DNA of 14,802 nucleotides from contig JBBILG010000041.1 of NCBI GenBank assembly GCA_037445085.1, positions 1 through 14,802 on the forward strand, given 5' to 3'. Under the pieces are notes generated by a model. That model made no database searches. It was given only the letters and a program-made list of their open reading frames with translations, and was not told the origin of the DNA. The number at the start of each line of letters is the position of its first letter. Position 1 is the first letter of the stretch. Source of the DNA: JBBILG01 sp037445085 (lineage in GTDB: Bacteria > Pseudomonadota > Gammaproteobacteria > Burkholderiales > Methylophilaceae). Shown one piece after another: positions 14,259-14,802 of this stretch. The position numbers and the translations under genes were made by a program.

Positions 14259-14802
14259 TTACAGTATCTGCCTGACTTCGCCGAGATCCACCAGCCCCAT
14301 GCCCTGCACGGTCAGCGCCGGACCGATGCCGTCCATCAGCACGCTCTGCACCTCACCCACCGCCAGCGGCTGCGCCGGCACGGTCTGGCCGCCCTGGCTG
14401 GCCGCCACCGTGAAGCGGTACACGCCGTCCGGCGCCACCTCGCCGGCATCGGTCCTGCCGTCCCACTGGAACACGCCGACGCCATCGTTGTGCTTGCCGA
14501 GATCCAGACTGCGCACCAGCTTGCCGTTGGCATCCAGAATGCCCACCCTGACGCTGTCCGCCACGCCCGGCAGTTCGAAGCCGCCCGCCCCGGCACCGCC
14601 CACGAGGTTGACGAACTCGCCCGGCGCCAGCACGTAATGGCCGATCAGTCCCACCGCCTGGAACGCCTGCGCGCGGGTGAAGGCTTCCAGCGTGGCGTTG
14701 AGCTTCTCGATGCCGGTGACGGTGGAAAGCTGCGCCATCTGCGTGGTCACCTGCGCGTTGTCCAGCGGATTGAGCGGATCCTGGTTCTTCATCTGCGTCA
14801 CC
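14259..14802 (-). CDS. flgD: Flagellar hook cap (hook assembly) protein FlgD, 5' end cut by window
   Basis: The last 181 codons of FlgD, the scaffold that caps the growing hook and is later replaced by FlgK. The visible part opens with VTQMKNQDPLNPLDNAQVTT, followed by QMAQLSTVTGIEKLN, the most conserved FlgD segment, which normally lies 30-50 residues from the N-terminus. The GTG at 14801 is therefore an internal valine codon, not the start. After it come the Tudor-like and Ig-like parts, including VFQWDGRTDAGEVAPDGVYRF, and the C-terminal LTVQGMGLVDLGEVRQIL. The true start and any upstream flgB/flgC lie outside the window. Confidence 0.95.
   Translation of the reverse strand, partial: VTQMKNQDPLNPLDNAQVTTQMAQLSTVTGIEKLNATLEAFTRAQAFQAVGLIGHYVLAPGEFVNLVGGAGAGGFELPGVADSVRVGILDANGKLVRSLDLGKHNDGVGVFQWDGRTDAGEVAPDGVYRFTVAASQGGQTVPAQPLAVGEVQSVLMDGIGPALTVQGMGLVDLGEVRQIL

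Noticed and set aside
11249..14275. Long plus-strand open frames (467-499 codons) opposite flgE, flgF and flgG
   Set aside because: Antisense shadows of well-supported rod and hook genes; one even runs through the N gap. No ribosome binding site or domain evidence.
14799..14801. GTG at 14801 as the start of flgD
   Set aside because: The sequence right after it is the internal conserved VTQMKNQDPLNP segment of FlgD, so the real start is outside the window.
1..14802. CRISPR arrays, tRNA or rRNA genes, insertion sequences or prophage remnants
   Set aside because: No repeat-spacer pattern, no tRNA-like cloverleaf and no transposase or integrase frame was seen; coding sequence on the minus strand fills almost the whole window.

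Overview
This window is a minus-strand run of flagellar genes that continues without a break into a sugar-biosynthesis cassette. Every gene I can support is on the minus strand, so transcription runs from high to low coordinates. The DNA is GC-rich and densely packed, and no gap between genes exceeds about 65 bases, so there is no gene-free stretch to describe. The gene order, the two-domain FlgJ (rod cap plus muramidase) and the FlgH and FlgI outer rings point to a Gram-negative beta- or gammaproteobacterium; I lean to Betaproteobacteria, but this is inferred from family resemblance only. A run of 10 Ns inside flgG shows this is draft assembly.

Region 1 (14802 down to 8647) holds the hook and basal-body genes flgD (5' end cut by the window), flgE, flgF, flgG, flgH, flgI and flgJ. 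They encode the hook cap, hook, proximal and distal rod, L ring, P ring, and rod cap/muramidase. Region 2 (8646 to 8583) is the only sizeable spacer. It carries an excellent match to a sigma-28 (FliA) promoter, TCAAGTTT-N11-GCCGATAT, about 27 bases upstream of the flgK start. Region 3 (8582 to 6036) holds flgK and flgL, the hook-filament junction proteins.

Region 4 (6036 to 1) begins at the flgL stop codon. It encodes all six steps of CMP-pseudaminic acid synthesis in five genes: pseB, pseC, pseF, a fused pseG-pseH, and pseI. After these comes the start of a Maf-type (motility-associated factor) flagellin glycosyltransferase, cut by the window edge. The flgL/pseB junction is TGATG, and pseB/pseC, pseC/pseF and pseF/pseGH are all ATGA overlaps, so these genes look translationally coupled.

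Reading as a system: PseB and PseC turn UDP-GlcNAc into a 4-amino sugar, PseH acetylates it, PseG removes UDP, PseI condenses the product with PEP, and PseF activates it with CMP. Maf then presumably attaches the sugar to flagellin in the cytoplasm before export. Placing this cassette behind flgKL and a FliA promoter would time glycosylation to the late, filament-building stage. The families are all known. The points worth a second look are the layout, the promoter and the PseG-PseH fusion; I found no wholly new system.
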